A DNA stretch of 64,000 bases, from the NCBI RefSeq assembly GCF_024868665.1, contig NC_079913.1:4669715-4733714 (forward strand), written 5' to 3'. The notes under the pieces were generated by a model, which had not been told where the DNA came from, made no database searches, and saw nothing but the letters and a program-made list of their open reading frames with translations. Positions 51,187 to 64,000 of the stretch are shown here, piece by piece; within the stretch, counting starts at the first letter, position 1; every line of letters starts with the position of its first letter. The position numbers and the translations under genes are program-made. The DNA is from Triplophysa rosa. Lineage: Eukaryota; Chordata; Actinopteri; Cypriniformes; Nemacheilidae.

Positions 51187-53052
51187 GTGGCACACCTGTT
51201 TCTAGCAGAAGGACTTGGATAAAGGTTTTGTTGCAAGGTAGAGCATTTTAAAATGCAAATGAGTGGGAGGCCTTTAACCCTCTTAATCGATGCTGTCAAC
51301 ATTTGAAGAGGAATTATCAGTTTGTTAGTTTTTTAGTGGAGGGGTGAGGTTGGTGGAATATAGATTTCCAATCAGAAAGAAAGTGTGTTTGTTTGAATTA
51401 TTCGGTAGGAATGGCAAAGAAGAATGCAACATGTTAGTCTTGATGCAAGAATTTGGTAGCCGAAAGGCTAAATAGTGTTTGCATAATATAATGTTATTAA
51501 AGACGTTTGGTGTGTCAGTGATGTTTTATGTGAGTTTGCTGAGGGTCAGTTGGTCTTTTTTCTTCGTATTAAAAATGATAGTTTTTAAAATTCATCGTGA
51601 GTTTGTTGTGGTGATTGTGATTTAAAAAAAAGAAAGTTACTCTCTTTCCTAAGGCTCTATAATGATAAATGGGCTTGACCCACTAGTAAATGAGATAATG
51701 TAGTCGAGTACAAAGAATATCTATCTACCTTTATTACAGTCCACTACACGACCCAAAAATCAACACAAATCTACTGTAGTCAACCCCAGTGGCAGTGAAA
51801 CAACAGAACATCTGCAAAATAACTTTTATAGGCATTTGTGGCGCTTTATAACTAAAATGGATTTCTTTCAATCTCCTGTTAGTGTATACATTATTCAACT
51901 ATCTATATATATGGTTATCATTAAAAATGAAATGGTAGTAGTGCTACATAAAAAATGAAAACTGTTTAACATCATCATTTTTGACGAAAAAGAAAAAAGT
52001 GTGCAAAGTTTCAAAAAATCTGATTAGATAGTTTTATATTTGAATCATGTCACATTAGGCTTGGATATGATGTAACAAACTACCGTAAACAACTGCATTG
52101 TAATGGTAATTCATATGGTACTATAAAACACAGGTTCAAGTTACCAAACACCACTCAATTAAACTATGAAAAAATCAAACAAATAGATTCACATCATCTT
52201 AACCGATTGCTATTCTCCTCTACTAAGCCCCATGCTCTCATGCAGACGGTCCCAGCAGGGCCATGTAGCTGATTTCAATAAGCACTCGTGATATATTGGC
52301 ACACAAAGCCGGCGGGGATCACCTGCTATTTTTATCCACCTCAATAATGCCATCCAATAACACGGCTCTCCACCGACGTGCCTTCCGCAAGAAATGCAGA
52401 GGAGCCGAAACACAACAGGCCTTCTAGCATGCTAGCGACTTACCAGGAAGATTAAATTACCCGTGGGACTGAAAGAGCACGTCGATATCTGACGCTGGAC
52501 ATACGTGTTGTTTTCGTGAATATTTCGTGAGTCAATATAAATTGGAATTACTGAAATGATCACATGTGATCACATTAACTGTGATTGTTTGGTGATGACA
52601 GTAATGATTTTGTCAGTCCTTATTATGTGGTTAACTTGTCCTTTTCTGCTAATGACCCGTGGCTTGCCTGTTTGTGTGATTGAGGTCATCCAGACATCCG
52701 TCAAGAAGTCCATACCAATGCAATTTGTAGTAGCTTCCTGTGTGTTGAATGTCCAACGAGTGTGTTTGTGTTTGTGTATGTGTAGAGCGTTTGCCCAGTG
52801 CACGATAATTACCGAGTTGTGCCATATTGTCCAGGCCTCTCGCTTTGCCCCCTGCTCTCATCAAGTGTTGGGTGGTTTATCTGGAGTGACTCATTGTTTC
52901 TCAACACAATGGAGATCTACTGCTAGGCCAGAGTCATCATTATGAGGTCAACCGTTGACAGCGTGTTCTCACGTGGAAATGAATCATATTCACCCAGCGC
53001 AGTGACTAAAATTTATGCAGAATGCAAATTCCTCATGTATTTCAACTTGAGT

Positions 53053-53433
53053 TAGGGCTACTCGATTATGACAAAAATTATTATTTTGGCCACTATTGAG
53101 ATCCCGATTATTTAACACGATTACTCATTATCTTTTATACATAGAAAAATAAAAAATATTTACTTTTAAACTGTGAATTCAACTGAAAGATAAATGTAAA
53201 GAAATAGCACAGCTGAACCACTACTGTAAAGGAAAGGGGTGTGCTTTATATACGGGTATATAAATATGAATTTAAATATATATTACGGTGGATGTATACC
53301 ACAAGAAAAGAGAGGATCCATGCAAAATGGAACGCGGCACAATAATTGTTTTACCTCGATTATTTTGTTTTTGTAATTGTTGAAGGCCAAAATTTACGAT
53401 TACGATTAATTTTCGATTAATTGCACAGCCCTA
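53053..53433. mobile_element. hAT-type MITE (381 bp) with perfect 8-bp target duplication
   Basis: The ends are tagggct and agcccta, followed by diverged inverted sequence built on cgattaat and ggccaaaat motifs. The target duplication acttgagt is exact at 53045-53052 and 53434-53441. An 8-bp duplication marks the hAT superfamily. Non-coding. Confidence 0.85.
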
Positions 53434-53693
53434 ACTTGAGTACAAACAATCTCTAAATATTTTAAAGGAATTTCCTATTTAGTTAGCGCCAGGGAGCCGT
53501 GAAGCGGCCCGCATGGTTTAAATTCCTTTTAATTTTATGAAGTCATAATTAGGAAATGTCTGAACATAAATGCTAAGAGCGTGTGGTGTTTTGGCAGAGA
53601 CTCTGCAGGTAATTTTATGTGCTTAGCTGGAGCCGTTTCAAGGATAAAGACACATTTACTCTGTTTTAACACTAGTGTGTGTTTGGTGCAGAC

Positions 53694-54014
53694 TAGGGAT
53701 GTCACGATATTAGATTTTCACTACACAATTATCGTGGCCGAAATGGTTCATGTTAGCGATTTTATGGTGACATCTACTAGAATAAAAAAAATAAGGATAA
53801 TTTAACATGGTTTATTTTGTGTTCATTATTTTTGCTTAATGAATTACACTCAAAATATGAGTGTAGGGAGGTGGAGAAAGAGTTTGTAACTATTATGGCT
53901 CTAAAGGCAAAACTTGAAACAGTTGCTGAATTATTTACAATATCATATGTGTAGAATTTTCACGATATTGCTAATCATGGTTTTTAGCGACACTGGTATG
54001 TTGAGAAGCCCCTA
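53694..54014. mobile_element. Probable second hAT-type MITE, decayed
   Basis: Begins tagggatgtcacgatat and ends gcccctaa, with tcacgatatt repeated near each end and agcgatttt/ttttagcgac inside. The flanking octamers gtgcagac and atgcagtc agree at 6 of 8 positions. Lies only 260 bp from the previous hAT MITE. Confidence 0.5.
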
Positions 54015-55939
54015 ATGCAGTCAGTTTTTGACGTCTGAGTTTGGTTTGGTATGCATGTTGTTTGTTTCTGCACTTAGAAGTACATTCTATTGTATCATTT
54101 CCAAGTTGCCTGTTATAATATAATCCATTTCTAAGTTTTGTCTCTCTGTCCTGGCAAAAGTTCCTTTAGTTGGCACCTTGAATTTTCCGTATTTTTGCAG
54201 TGTATTAGTGGCAGAAAGACATGTGCCAATCTGCATGTGTTAGTTTTCTTCATTAATCCAAGTGGACAGAACTTAAACCAGTGAATCTGTTGTATTTTTA
54301 ATAGACTTTTAAACTAGTTACAGTAGTAAACATCTGTCGCAAATAAAGAGCTTGCGGTGTTTCTTGCATTGGTGACGTAAAACGTGGCCGAATCGGAGCA
54401 ATTGAATCAAAACGTTAAAGCCTCATGCGGATCCAAATCCTTCTGTTTTTATTTGACACATCTCACTGTTTTTAAGATGGATGACCTGCGTTGTCTGGGC
54501 ACTGTGTGAATGTGTAATGTTCTCTCTGTGAAGCACACAGTTTCGGCAGTTTATCACACAGCAAGTGAGTCATCATTTTCACATTTAGCGTGTTTTGTGC
54601 GAATGTGCGTGTGGGGGTGTCCGTGACTGATTTGTTCATCAAAAACTCATCATAATGTGTTGGAATTGTCAAATGTGTGTGCCGGGCGTGCATATGTAGG
54701 GTTGGCAGCTTTTTCTCTGTGTTTAAATGTGCGTGAGTGCGCTGTGCTGTCACTATGTATCTGCTGGCAAACCGTTAAGTTCTCTCACGCACACAAAGAC
54801 CCTCGTCTTTAGAGATTAAAATGTCAAAGGATGGATGCAAGAAAAGTGAAATAGTCACTTATCTCTGTCTCTCTCTCACGCGCTCTCTCTCTCTCGCTCG
54901 CTTGCTCTATCATTCTTTCTCATTTTCTTTTCCTTTTGCAAGCCCTCGACCCCTTTCACTAGACTTACTTTTGCGTAAAGACAGTACAGTGCACACCCTC
55001 CAGCTAAATAACACATTTGCTATCTCATGCACATGACTGGTGTAAAGGCCAAATGGATTGCCACAAACTAGCACTTGAAATAATGAAATAATACATGAAG
55101 TCCGGGGATGTTGTATGACCCTAATTCATGGCAAATAGCACTTATTATTAAAAAAAAAACAAGTTTGCGAGATTCAGACAAGTAATTTTTTTTAACTTTC
55201 TGCTCCTCTAAAGCACAGCAGTTCACGTTCCGTTAAGGGGCTGAGCCCAACTAAGAATCGCCCCTAAGGCAACACACGAGCTTGCTTGGTGTAGCTTGAA
55301 ATATTTGTACAATTTCTGTGCTGGTTGTTGCTTTGTTCTACCAAAAAGAATAAATATTTCATCATCTCGCCGGTAAAATAGTTTGTTTTGCACTGCAATT
55401 ATATGAATTATGTAAAGCATCTTTTGTATTTGTAAAGAGAGGGTCGGATGTGCAGATGTGTATTTGCCAACGGAAAGAAATATTTATTTTAGCGCATCCT
55501 TTCTTTGCCGTGTATGCCAGAAAGCCTTGACTCCGAGCGGGTTGACAGAGAAGACTGTAGGCAAAGTCGGTTCTTCATTAATCAAACAGGATATGGCCTG
55601 TCAGATAAAAGATGTAATTCAATTTGCGGATTGACTTTCGCTTTTAACGCCATCAATATCACCTTCTCTTAACCTGTCAGTCACTCTTTCTCACTTTGGT
55701 TTTCTGTCTCTATCCAATTTGCACTCTGTCGTGCGGTGGGGATTGTGATGTCATAAGGGGCGGATTCCTCCCATAACTTTCCCCCGACCTAATATCAGTC
55801 ACTCACGGCACATGCATCACAGATTTAACATGCGTGTCGTATGTTACGGAAGCAAGGGTTTCAGTTGGTTTTGGTTCGGCTGCACTAAACCAGTGCATCA
55901 CTTAATTGTGAACATGCCATTGAGATGAATGACATTCTG

Positions 55940-56055
55940 GTAACTCTTACTCTACCACTGACAAGGTTACGGGTTTGAATACTAAGAGGACGCACATACT
56001 TTTAATGCACCGTAGGAGGCTTTAGATGAATGCATCTGCCAAATGCATCAATGAT
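55940..56055 (+). mobile_element. Strongly decayed tRNA-derived SINE
   Basis: Retains a B-box-like gttacgggtttgaatac and the tail aatgcatctgccaaatgcat. The A box is degraded. Confidence 0.55.
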
Positions 56056-57786
56056 AATGAATGAGAATGTTATTGGGTAGAACTACATCTGCATTATTGG
56101 TTGTTCCAACAGGTGTCTTTTCCTCCTCATACCCCTGAATTTATTGTCGTAAGGGACCTCCTGGGACGCATTCTGCACGTTTAGGTTTTGCAGATGGAGG
56201 ATGTGCGAGTAGAGGTCATGATGTGTGTTTGTGTGGCGTGATGCACGAAGGACATTTCACGGGGTCTGATTTGTAGGAACGGTGACCTGTGCTCTGTGTC
56301 ATCCGTGATAGCTTATCTGTTGATGTGAGTGCTGGTCTTCGCATACAACGATATCTGTGTACATGCGCAAGCGAGAAAATTGCATGAGCGCAAACGTTCA
56401 GAGGTTTTCTAAAGCCATGTCATGATTTATAATGCATATGGCCAGCATCATGTAAGTGCTATACAGTATATAGTGGTAGTATCCATGGCGATTGCATCTG
56501 CCCTGTTCTGATCTTTAATTCATCATTCAAACATCCTCCACACTGTGTGATTTAGCTTGTTTATGTATTTTTGTCTTTACCAGTCAGTTGCTTTTTGGAT
56601 GAGTTGGACCACATTTTTAGTCACTCTGTCATTGTACAGTACAGACTGAAACTCAGTAAAAACTAACCGTACATATTAAAAAATCTACACACACACAAAA
56701 AATTGCAAGAAAAGAAATATCCGGCAGGTATCCCAGCCACATGAATGCACTTCTAATAACATAATGTTGCTTGGCCATAATAACTCGTAATGTATTCCAT
56801 TTTCAGCCTGTATTTTGCTGAAAGTGTTACTATGCAGAAAGGATATTCAAATACTTTGTGTGCGATCGCAAATGTTTCTTTACGCTTGATATTTTACTTG
56901 ATCTGGGATATTTCTGTTATTTTGTATCTTGCTAATTTCATTGGATGTATTGCCTGCTTCTGTTTGGGTATGTTGTGTGTCTTTGTGTAGCTCTCTGTGT
57001 GCGTGTCTCTACATATGGCTTCCTCCATTAAGGAATGATAAAAATAGAGTTGCATAATTCTGATGTAGATGCCTCCAGGGAACGTGGCTAGATTCCTGGT
57101 GACACAAAATGATAATAAATGAGAATGTTCCTTTTCTCTCATTCTCCTACGTCTTTTCCCCAACGCTCATTTTTCTGTTTTTGCTTCCTTCCAGGAGGTC
57201 TATCACATTTCCGTTCCCTTAGTATTTGCGTATTTGTGTTGAGCGTAATGAATGTGTTTAAATTGGCACCTCTGACTGTTTAACGCATTATACCATGTTA
57301 TTCAAATTGTCCCTCCAGTCACACTTGATTGTGTCTCTGCCATTTATTATTATTATTGTGTGCATGCGTGTTAGTTGAAGTCTGCAAGGATTTAGATCCT
57401 TTAATTTGTTTGTATTATGAAGAACCAGTCCTTGGTTTCCACTGTCTAGTAATCTGGTTTGAAACCGCTTTGCTTCTGCGTGTAATTACAGAACTCTGGA
57501 AAGCAAGAATTGGGTTCCATTGTGTTTATGATGTACAGTTCATCTTGTTTGTTTACATAACTCGCTGATTCTCTAAATACTTTCTCTTGTCCAATGGGAT
57601 TACTGTACCCTCCATTGGAAAGTGTGTGTGTGTGCGTGTTTAAGAAATGTGTAGGAATCTCTACGCTTTGAAAAACGTTCAACTTTTATGTCATTTCTGT
57701 CTGATTTAAACAAAACTGAACAGGGAATAGTCTATGAAAAGGGTCCTTAAAAAGATCCCCAAATCCTTAAAAAGGGTCCCAAAAAT

Positions 57787-58058
57787 GTGAAAAATCATTT
57801 ACTCACGCTCATATCATTTACGTTGATAAATGATATGATCTGTTTGACTTTCTTTCTTCTGCTGAACACATTTTAAAGAAAATTGGTTACCAAACACCAT
57901 TGTCCCCCATTGACTTCCATTGTCTGGAAACAAAACCACGGAAACATTCCTCAAAATATCTTCTTTCTTGTTACACAGAAGAAAGAGTCATATAGGTTTC
58001 CAATGACATGAGGCAGAAATGACTCGATTTGTTTTTGAGTGAATCATCCCTCTTAGGT
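57787..58058. mobile_element. Family X palindromic MITE, copy 8
   Basis: Shows tttactcacgctcatatcat, tctgtttgactttctttctt, cattgacttccattgtctgg and cttctttcttgttacacag, with weakened ends. Confidence 0.75.
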
Positions 58059-58265
58059 TCTTAGAGTATCGTAGATCACAATTTTAAGCATGCAGTGTTT
58101 CAAATGAAAGACCTGCCTGAGAAAATCCAGGTGTATGTCGGGTGCTGTACAGCGAGATCTGTTGTGCTGTTTTGGTACAGTGATCATTCAAAGGCAAATG
58201 ACACAAAACAGCAATTTACAGGATCGTTTATAGAGTCACACTTGCATTGTATGCTCAGTAAATAC

Positions 58266-58445
58266 TAGGGTTGGGCCGATAGACGATGACATCGTCCATC
58301 GCCGATGGCTGACAGCCATAACGATGTTGGACCGGCATCGTGATTCCCCTGCATGATGCAATTTTCGTCATCAGGAGGGTCCGCGGTCGTCCGCGGTACG
58401 CGTACAGCACATTCCCAAGACAAATGTTGACAGCCGAATACACAG
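58266..58445. mobile_element. Fragment of a hAT-like repeat end
   Basis: Begins tagggttgggccgatagacg, a motif I recognise as the end of a common fish DNA repeat. The opposite end was not located. The two overlapping minus-strand frames here are not genes. Confidence 0.45.
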
Positions 58446-61164
58446 TATGACATTAATGCTTATCCGCAGTTGAGTAAGGTTTGGAAGCTGCGCGACGCGT
58501 GTGTATGCGAGACGGACGTAGAAAGTGAAGGCAAACAGTGAATCATACTAATGCGCTCACGTTGTGTGTGTGTAAACTTGTCAGTGACGACCTGAACTGT
58601 GCGCGTCCGCAATGGCAGCGGGAAACATCAGTGCCATGTGACCCGCGTAGTTGACTTATCACACACACACAGCCTACAGTGGTGGGCTCACGATCTACTC
58701 GTCTTTCCACATGAAATAACAACTGGAAGAAATTCCAAATTTGCAGGTCGTATATGTGCGAGTACCTGTGAAAAAAAATCACGCTGTCTTGAAAACAGGT
58801 CACAAAATGTGTTTTGGTCGCAGTCTGGAGCACTGATATAATTGTTATTAATGTTTTGGCAGATGGCCATCTAGCAAACTGATATACCCACCACTTATTT
58901 GCGTAATTCGTTTGAGCTGTTTGCATTAAAAATAGACCAACTTGCACGATCTTAGCCAAACCTAGAGAGAGAGAGATGGAGAGATAAAGAGAGAGAGCTT
59001 ACAGCTTCTAATTCTCCACTTGGGTTTGAAAGAAAAGCTCCCAGAGACTTCCTTATCGGTTTTGACAGCCCTTTGTTCTGGAGCGAGGGAGGTGGCAGAG
59101 GAGAGGTCAAATTGAGAGAGAAACAGTCCTATACCCAGCGCTGGAGAATCCTGATGCTCGTGAGCTCTACATACACTGTCCCAAACCGCAGGGGTTTATC
59201 TCCTTGTTTTGTATCTCCCATTTATTTAACCCTATTGGTTAAAACGGCTAAAGATACGGGGTATAAAATTTAATACTTATCTTTACCCTCTTTCAACCTC
59301 TGGTCGTCTTTTCCTTTCCTTTAGCACTGCCTACACTACATCATTCGGAGGCGACTGCCATCCGCGTTTAATGATTTCTTCTGCTGTGGCTATGCGGTGA
59401 AATTGTATTTCTATGACTCGCCTACTGGACCAGAAAACCCTTCTTATTCCACCTGTTGTACAACTGTTTATCTTGTGATTATACCGTTCCCCAGCCCTGT
59501 GCCGTGTTCACTTAACCCAACGCTCGCTCCAGACATAATTTACCTGCCACTCAGGGTCAGGCAAATCTGCTTTACCTGAAGTTTTTTGTCGGGTGGGTTA
59601 GTGATGAGCAGTTTGTGGATTAAGTTTCTTGTGTATTTGAAATGAGAAATGACCTGTTTGCAACAAGAAAGAAATGGCCAATTGAATTCAGGGGATGTAT
59701 TTCTCATTGTATATGAGGATGAGTGCTTCTATGATTCATGGGAAGAGGCATATTTATTACATGGCTTTCTGGAATGCTAGACACTGATTGGTCAACAGTT
59801 CTGTGTGGTCAAATGTGTTTTATGTACTGGGATCAACCGCGTAAATTACATAAATTCGATTTATTTTAATTAGTGACGGGGTTGGGGGGGATGTGCATGT
59901 AGTCATCATAGAGCTGGCCAACAGGATCCTTTTTACTTCATTCAGGACATCATTTTGCGAGTTATCTATATGTATCCAGAGAGTCCGTCAAAAATAGACA
60001 CCAAACACAGCTGTTTTGGTACTCAAAAAAGCACGTGGAGTCCTTTTTAATTAAGTAAGGAACTGAACACGGTTTTGTAACGTATACAGAAAATCCCGAG
60101 TCTGGAAGTTGAGACGTCTATATGATGTGCTTTAACATTATAACATTATCTACATACAGAGACTAAAATAGGCCATTCCACGATTTAATGGCTTGAAACT
60201 ATACAAATGGCCGATCTAGTCACTGTCTAATATAAATGCGTTGAAATCTCTACTGAATGCACACATTTAAATGAACTAACTATTCTTAACTTTTTGTGTT
60301 GAATTATTGTTTAATGAATTATTGCTGATTACAATAAAATTAAAAGGCGTAATATAAACTACTCAAAGGGTGCCATTTGTTAATGCCATCATTTTTGACA
60401 TCAGCATAAGATATTTGCACAAAGCATCAACCAATTTGATCAAATATTGTTTAGGTGACTGTTAAACTAATAAACATTTAAACTGATATTTCCAGAATTG
60501 CCAGTCAGAAATGGGTAATTATAACAGTTTGTTTTTGTGTTGCTAAGTGAAAAAAATATATTTTTGGCAAACAGTTGCCTGTTTTAAATCATGTAACATT
60601 TAATTAGTATCATAAAAGATTTTTGGGGGTGATTGGGGTTGGGCGAGGGTACGTGCAGTCGTCCTTCTTTTTTGTGCTTGGCTGATCACATGCCTGATAG
60701 TGCCTAAATTTGTTAGACCAATACCCACTGTAAGGTTTGTGTCCGTACTTAAACAGTATTTGTGATTTTTATCAAATCTTTTTTTTTCACTCTTAGTCAC
60801 CATAGTATTTCTAATGCTAAAATATCAATATCGCCGTAATCCATAAACTTTTCGAAATTACTATTTTCCTGCCTTTCTTGAAAAACAGTAAAGCACTTAA
60901 TTTTTTTATTGAAATGCCCAATTACAGTTATTTACTGAATGTTACACTTGATTTATTTCTGACTTTTGAGAGAAATTGAATGTCCCAGCTCAAATTTGGC
61001 TATAAAAATGTAAATAAAGAATATTTAGTTGTTTAGGTTTAATAATAATTTGCCTCAAATAAAAAAAAAATACTATTTTGACAGATTTCTAAAATATTTG
61101 ATTTTCTCTTTATTGTGCCAGGTGGTCTAATAAATTTAAGCACTGTATGTACACCATAAAAAAA

Positions 61165-61347
61165 TTGTGTGTGTTTCAACCCAGGTTGGGTAAAACATGA
61201 ACAAACCCAACTATTGGATTTAAATGAACCCATACTTAATTGGGTCAAATATGGGCATTTTCTAGATTTTTAATGAAAATTGAAATTTTTTAACCAACGG
61301 TTGACTTTGTCCATATTTTACCCAACCATGAGTTGAAACAACCCAGC
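61165..61347. mobile_element. Small palindromic MITE
   Basis: gtttcaacccaggttgggta near 61173 pairs with tacccaaccatgagttgaaa near 61320, with aacccaac and aattgggt modules inside. Typical of a short fish MITE; no target duplication identified. Confidence 0.65.
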
Positions 61348-62807
61348 GTTTTTAATTTATAAAGAGCATTTAATTGAGCATTATCCCAGGCCACTGATTT
61401 CTGCATAGCTTTTCTATTTTCACAATTCTCGGATCACTCATTAGTGTCTTTGATACATAATAAAGTAATTCCAACTCGCATTCATATTTTTTAATCTATG
61501 GTTTCTTTCACCACTAGCAAAAGTGCTCCCATTCTGTGCATAACTTTCTAAAAAGAAATGTCTTTATGAAAACGAATTAGGCCGTATAGCTACACTGATT
61601 AGCTTGCAGCATGTAGTGGTGATGATATTAGTATTGATTATCTATAAGAGCCTTCCCTCTATGGATTATCAATACAGCAGCACCTTATATTAATTAAGCG
61701 ACTTGAATGCTGAGCACTCTTTGGGGAGTTTGCGGTTAAGCTGCATCATAATCCACGACACGCGGCAACAGAGCGGTTAACGCTTGTGTCAGCGAACTCG
61801 CCAGCGATCGATCAAGCCCCACTCGATACGTGTGGATTTTTCTCTCGCTCACTCTTTTACATCATCTTTACATCACCATCTATCCATGTCTGGCCCAACG
61901 GCCATTGTGGTCGCACTGGGATGAGCAAAGAAAAATTTGCTGTTGACATCAAATAAACATCCTGAATAGTCACCACGACCTTGGAAATACTTTTGCACTT
62001 TTGTTTGCGGCAAATCTGATTGTTGCTGGCTTTCTGAACAAAACCAAAGACATGACCTAAGACTAAAGCGCCAAACAAACCACGCTTTCATTCTATCCAT
62101 CACCGCTTAGTTTTCCTTTGCGTCAACCGAAACGTCATCTGCTTTGACTCTGTCTATATCTCAGGGAGGACACTGTGTTTGTCTAAGCTTGCACATTGTC
62201 ATGCGTCGGTGTGTCGTCAACTCGGTTTCGTTTCCAAACGCGGTAACGCTGTCTTCATCCCGGGTGATCTTTGCAAACCCGCCTGCAGTGATATCAGGTT
62301 CTGATTTCTTTGTTTCTTACTCCGTCTCCCTGTCTCTCAGTTTTCGGCAGCGCATGTTAAATATTCATGCGCTGTTTTGTGTCGTAAGTAGAATCTTTTA
62401 TCGCCATCTCTCTCTCTCTCTCTCTTGTTTGTGCACTTGTCTCGGAGGGAGACGCGCCGCGTGCAGACAGGCGTTGAAGAGACATTGCTGTTTCTTGAGA
62501 TCTTCTAACAGGGTTCACGCTCGGCTGTTAAACACACCGGCACTGAGCAGATTCCTCAAGGTTGGTTTAGTCGGGTCACGGGAGCAAAGATTTTATGTCT
62601 TGGATACATTACATGCTGTAAAAAGCGTGAGGGGGTTTTAGCTTTAATTTAAAGGATTGTCCTGAGCTGCAAATGGACTTTTTCTGTGTGCCATAGAAAA
62701 ATTGACCTTGCATGTTTTTAAAGCGAGTTCATCCTTTTTGTACCCAGATGTCAGTTCAGTCCTATCATATACAGTATAGTCCATTTGACTTGACATCACA
62801 AATGACA

Positions 62808-62905
62808 CAAGTTCGATTCCCAGGGAACACACATACTGATACAAATGTATGTCTTAAATGGCACCATAAGTCGCTTTGGATAAAAGTGTCTACTTAAATG
62901 TATGA
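62808..62905 (+). mobile_element. 5'-truncated tRNA-derived SINE
   Basis: Starts at the B box (gttcgattcccagggaacac) and continues to taagtcgctttggataaaag and tgtctacttaaatgtat. Same family as 49513-49672. Confidence 0.75.
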
Positions 62906-63424
62906 TATAGTGAAGGGTTCAGATTTACGTATCTGTGCGTCTGTCTATTTAAGAATTGCATTTGCATGCACACACTCTTTTACCACACCTTTGCTGTTTT
63001 TGTGGTTTGCGTCTGTCAGATGTTAAAGTGTTAAGGATAGCTGGGGAATGAGAGAGGAGCGCTGGATCTTTTCCCAGATTGTGGGTTTGTTGTGCGGTCT
63101 GAAGATAGATGTATTTGGCACCGTGATGACTCTGGGAGGAATTGTACGGTTCGGGGTGGCATGGACAGATACAACAATCGTAATCGCCATAGAGATCGCT
63201 GCTTATACATCAGCCAAACGTCCCTGTGTGCTTGGTATCACTATCTGCTCTCTATCCTCTCCCTGTCTTTGGTGTGTTTTTCATGTCAAACTGTGGGATA
63301 CATTTCTAAGTAAAAAATCTGACTCTTATCATAGATGTGAGATGTATTGCTGGACATCTTCCGGCATGCCCTGAACTCTAACATATGGCACAAACACGGG
63401 GATTTGAAAAAGCAGAAAACAAAT

Positions 63425-63720
63425 TTGGTAACACTTTACAAGGAGGTTGTATTTGTTAACATTAGTTAATGCAGTAGCTAACGTGAACTAACAATAAACA
63501 ACAATTCTGCAGCATTTATTGATATTTATTTTCAGCATTTAATGACATTTTTAAATAAAAAATGTGACTTGTTAACATTATTTAATGCACAGATTAACAT
63601 GAAATATTGGTATTAATGAAAATACTGTAAACAAAAACAAATCAGTTCATTGTTAGTTCATGTTAGCCATTACATTTAGTTATGTCAACAAATACAAAGT
63701 GATAGTAAACATTTTTTTAT
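63425..63720. mobile_element. Palindromic hAT-like MITE (family Y), second copy
   Basis: Begins ggtaacactttacaaggagg and ttgtatttgttaacattag, with internal tagttcatgttagcc and a right end aacaaatacaaagtgat. Uninterrupted, so it shows what the split copy at 39719 looked like before insertion. Confidence 0.75.
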
Positions 63721-63854
63721 TTAAATGGACCTAATATGCATTTATTATAAAAGATTTTATAGAGCTTTGCAGTTTATGTTTTTATGAATGTTGTTTAAGT
63801 CATATATTACAATACAGATAAAATTGTCGTTGTTGTTTTGTAAATTTGCTTTAT

Positions 63855-64000
63855 AAATTTCTTTGTTATGTTAAAAAAGGAGATAGTTTGAAGAATGTAG
63901 GGAAGCAAACAAAGAAATGTATACAGTTTGGAACAACTCGAGGGTGAGTAAATGAATACAGAATTTTGTTTATTTTTGACTGAACTTCGGATAACTTCGG
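63855..64000. mobile_element. Family X-like MITE, copy 9, cut by the window end
   Basis: Contains gtttgaagaatgtaggga followed directly by agcaaacaaagaa, then gaacaactcgagggtgagta. Serves as the intact reference for the insertion in copy 5. Confidence 0.7.

Larger units (their letters stand above)
27632..64000 (+). other. First intron of the Kv4 gene, running off the window
   Basis: The intron opens with gtgagt at 27632. No stretch encodes the continuation of the channel (the YGDMVP filter end, S6, or the conserved C-terminal part), and none of the open frames resembles a known protein, so the whole remainder reads as one intron. A very long first intron is known for vertebrate KCND2. Content is dispersed repeats, microsatellites and unique AT-rich DNA. 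Stretches where I see nothing beyond unique sequence include about 28920-30640, 33000-34900, 37540-39700, 42100-43600, 43900-45470, 50000-51140, 51190-52550, 54030-55930, 56060-57780 and 58600-61160. Confidence 0.75.

Noticed and set aside
62144..62641. 165-codon frame, the longest after the Kv4 exon
   Set aside because: Composition follows CT-rich simple sequence (Ser/Leu runs). No similarity, splice pattern or start context supports a gene.
27632..64000. Second Kv4 exon (YGDMVP...) within the window
   Set aside because: Looked for the filter and S6 coding sequence after the donor and did not see it. This was by eye, so a translated search would settle it.

Overview
This window looks like nuclear DNA from a bony fish, most likely a cypriniform (carp, minnow or zebrafish relative). 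The reasons are a vertebrate Kv4 potassium channel exon with a GT splice donor, very low gene density, long pure microsatellites, and many copies of short palindromic DNA transposons and tRNA-derived SINEs of the types common in cyprinid genomes. The lineage call is inference from recognised repeat types, not from a search. There are no bacterial operons, rRNA genes, CRISPR arrays or viral genes.

Only one protein-coding exon can be supported. It is the large first coding exon of a Kv4 (Shal) voltage-gated potassium channel on the + strand, 26520-27631, best matched to kcnd2 (Kv4.2). It encodes the KChIP-binding N terminus, the zinc-binding T1 domain, S1 to S5, the pore helix and the first half of the selectivity filter. 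The exon stops inside the filter at a consensus donor, and the rest of the channel lies beyond position 64000.

Layout. 1-24790: non-coding upstream DNA carrying a perfect hairpin (1450-1570), palindromic MITEs, microsatellites, and a three-transposon complex at 16770-19535 in which two elements flanked by TAA sit side by side inside a third. 24791-26519: presumed promoter and 5' leader, opening with a near-consensus RE1/NRSE (REST site) and holding a possible 262-bp leader intron. 26520-27631: the Kv4 exon. 27632-64000: at least 36.4 kb of first intron, with a second RE1-like site 580 bp after the exon, a hAT MITE with perfect 8-bp target duplications inserted into a SINE, an interrupted palindromic element at 39719-40440, LINE 3' tails, an AT-rich duplicated block at 48505-49834, and many further MITE copies.

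The most biologically suggestive observation is the pair of RE1-type motifs, in the same orientation, that bracket the only exon. This would fit REST silencing of a neuronal channel gene outside neurons. No previously undescribed protein system was found. The novelty here is in regulatory sites and nested transposon structure.
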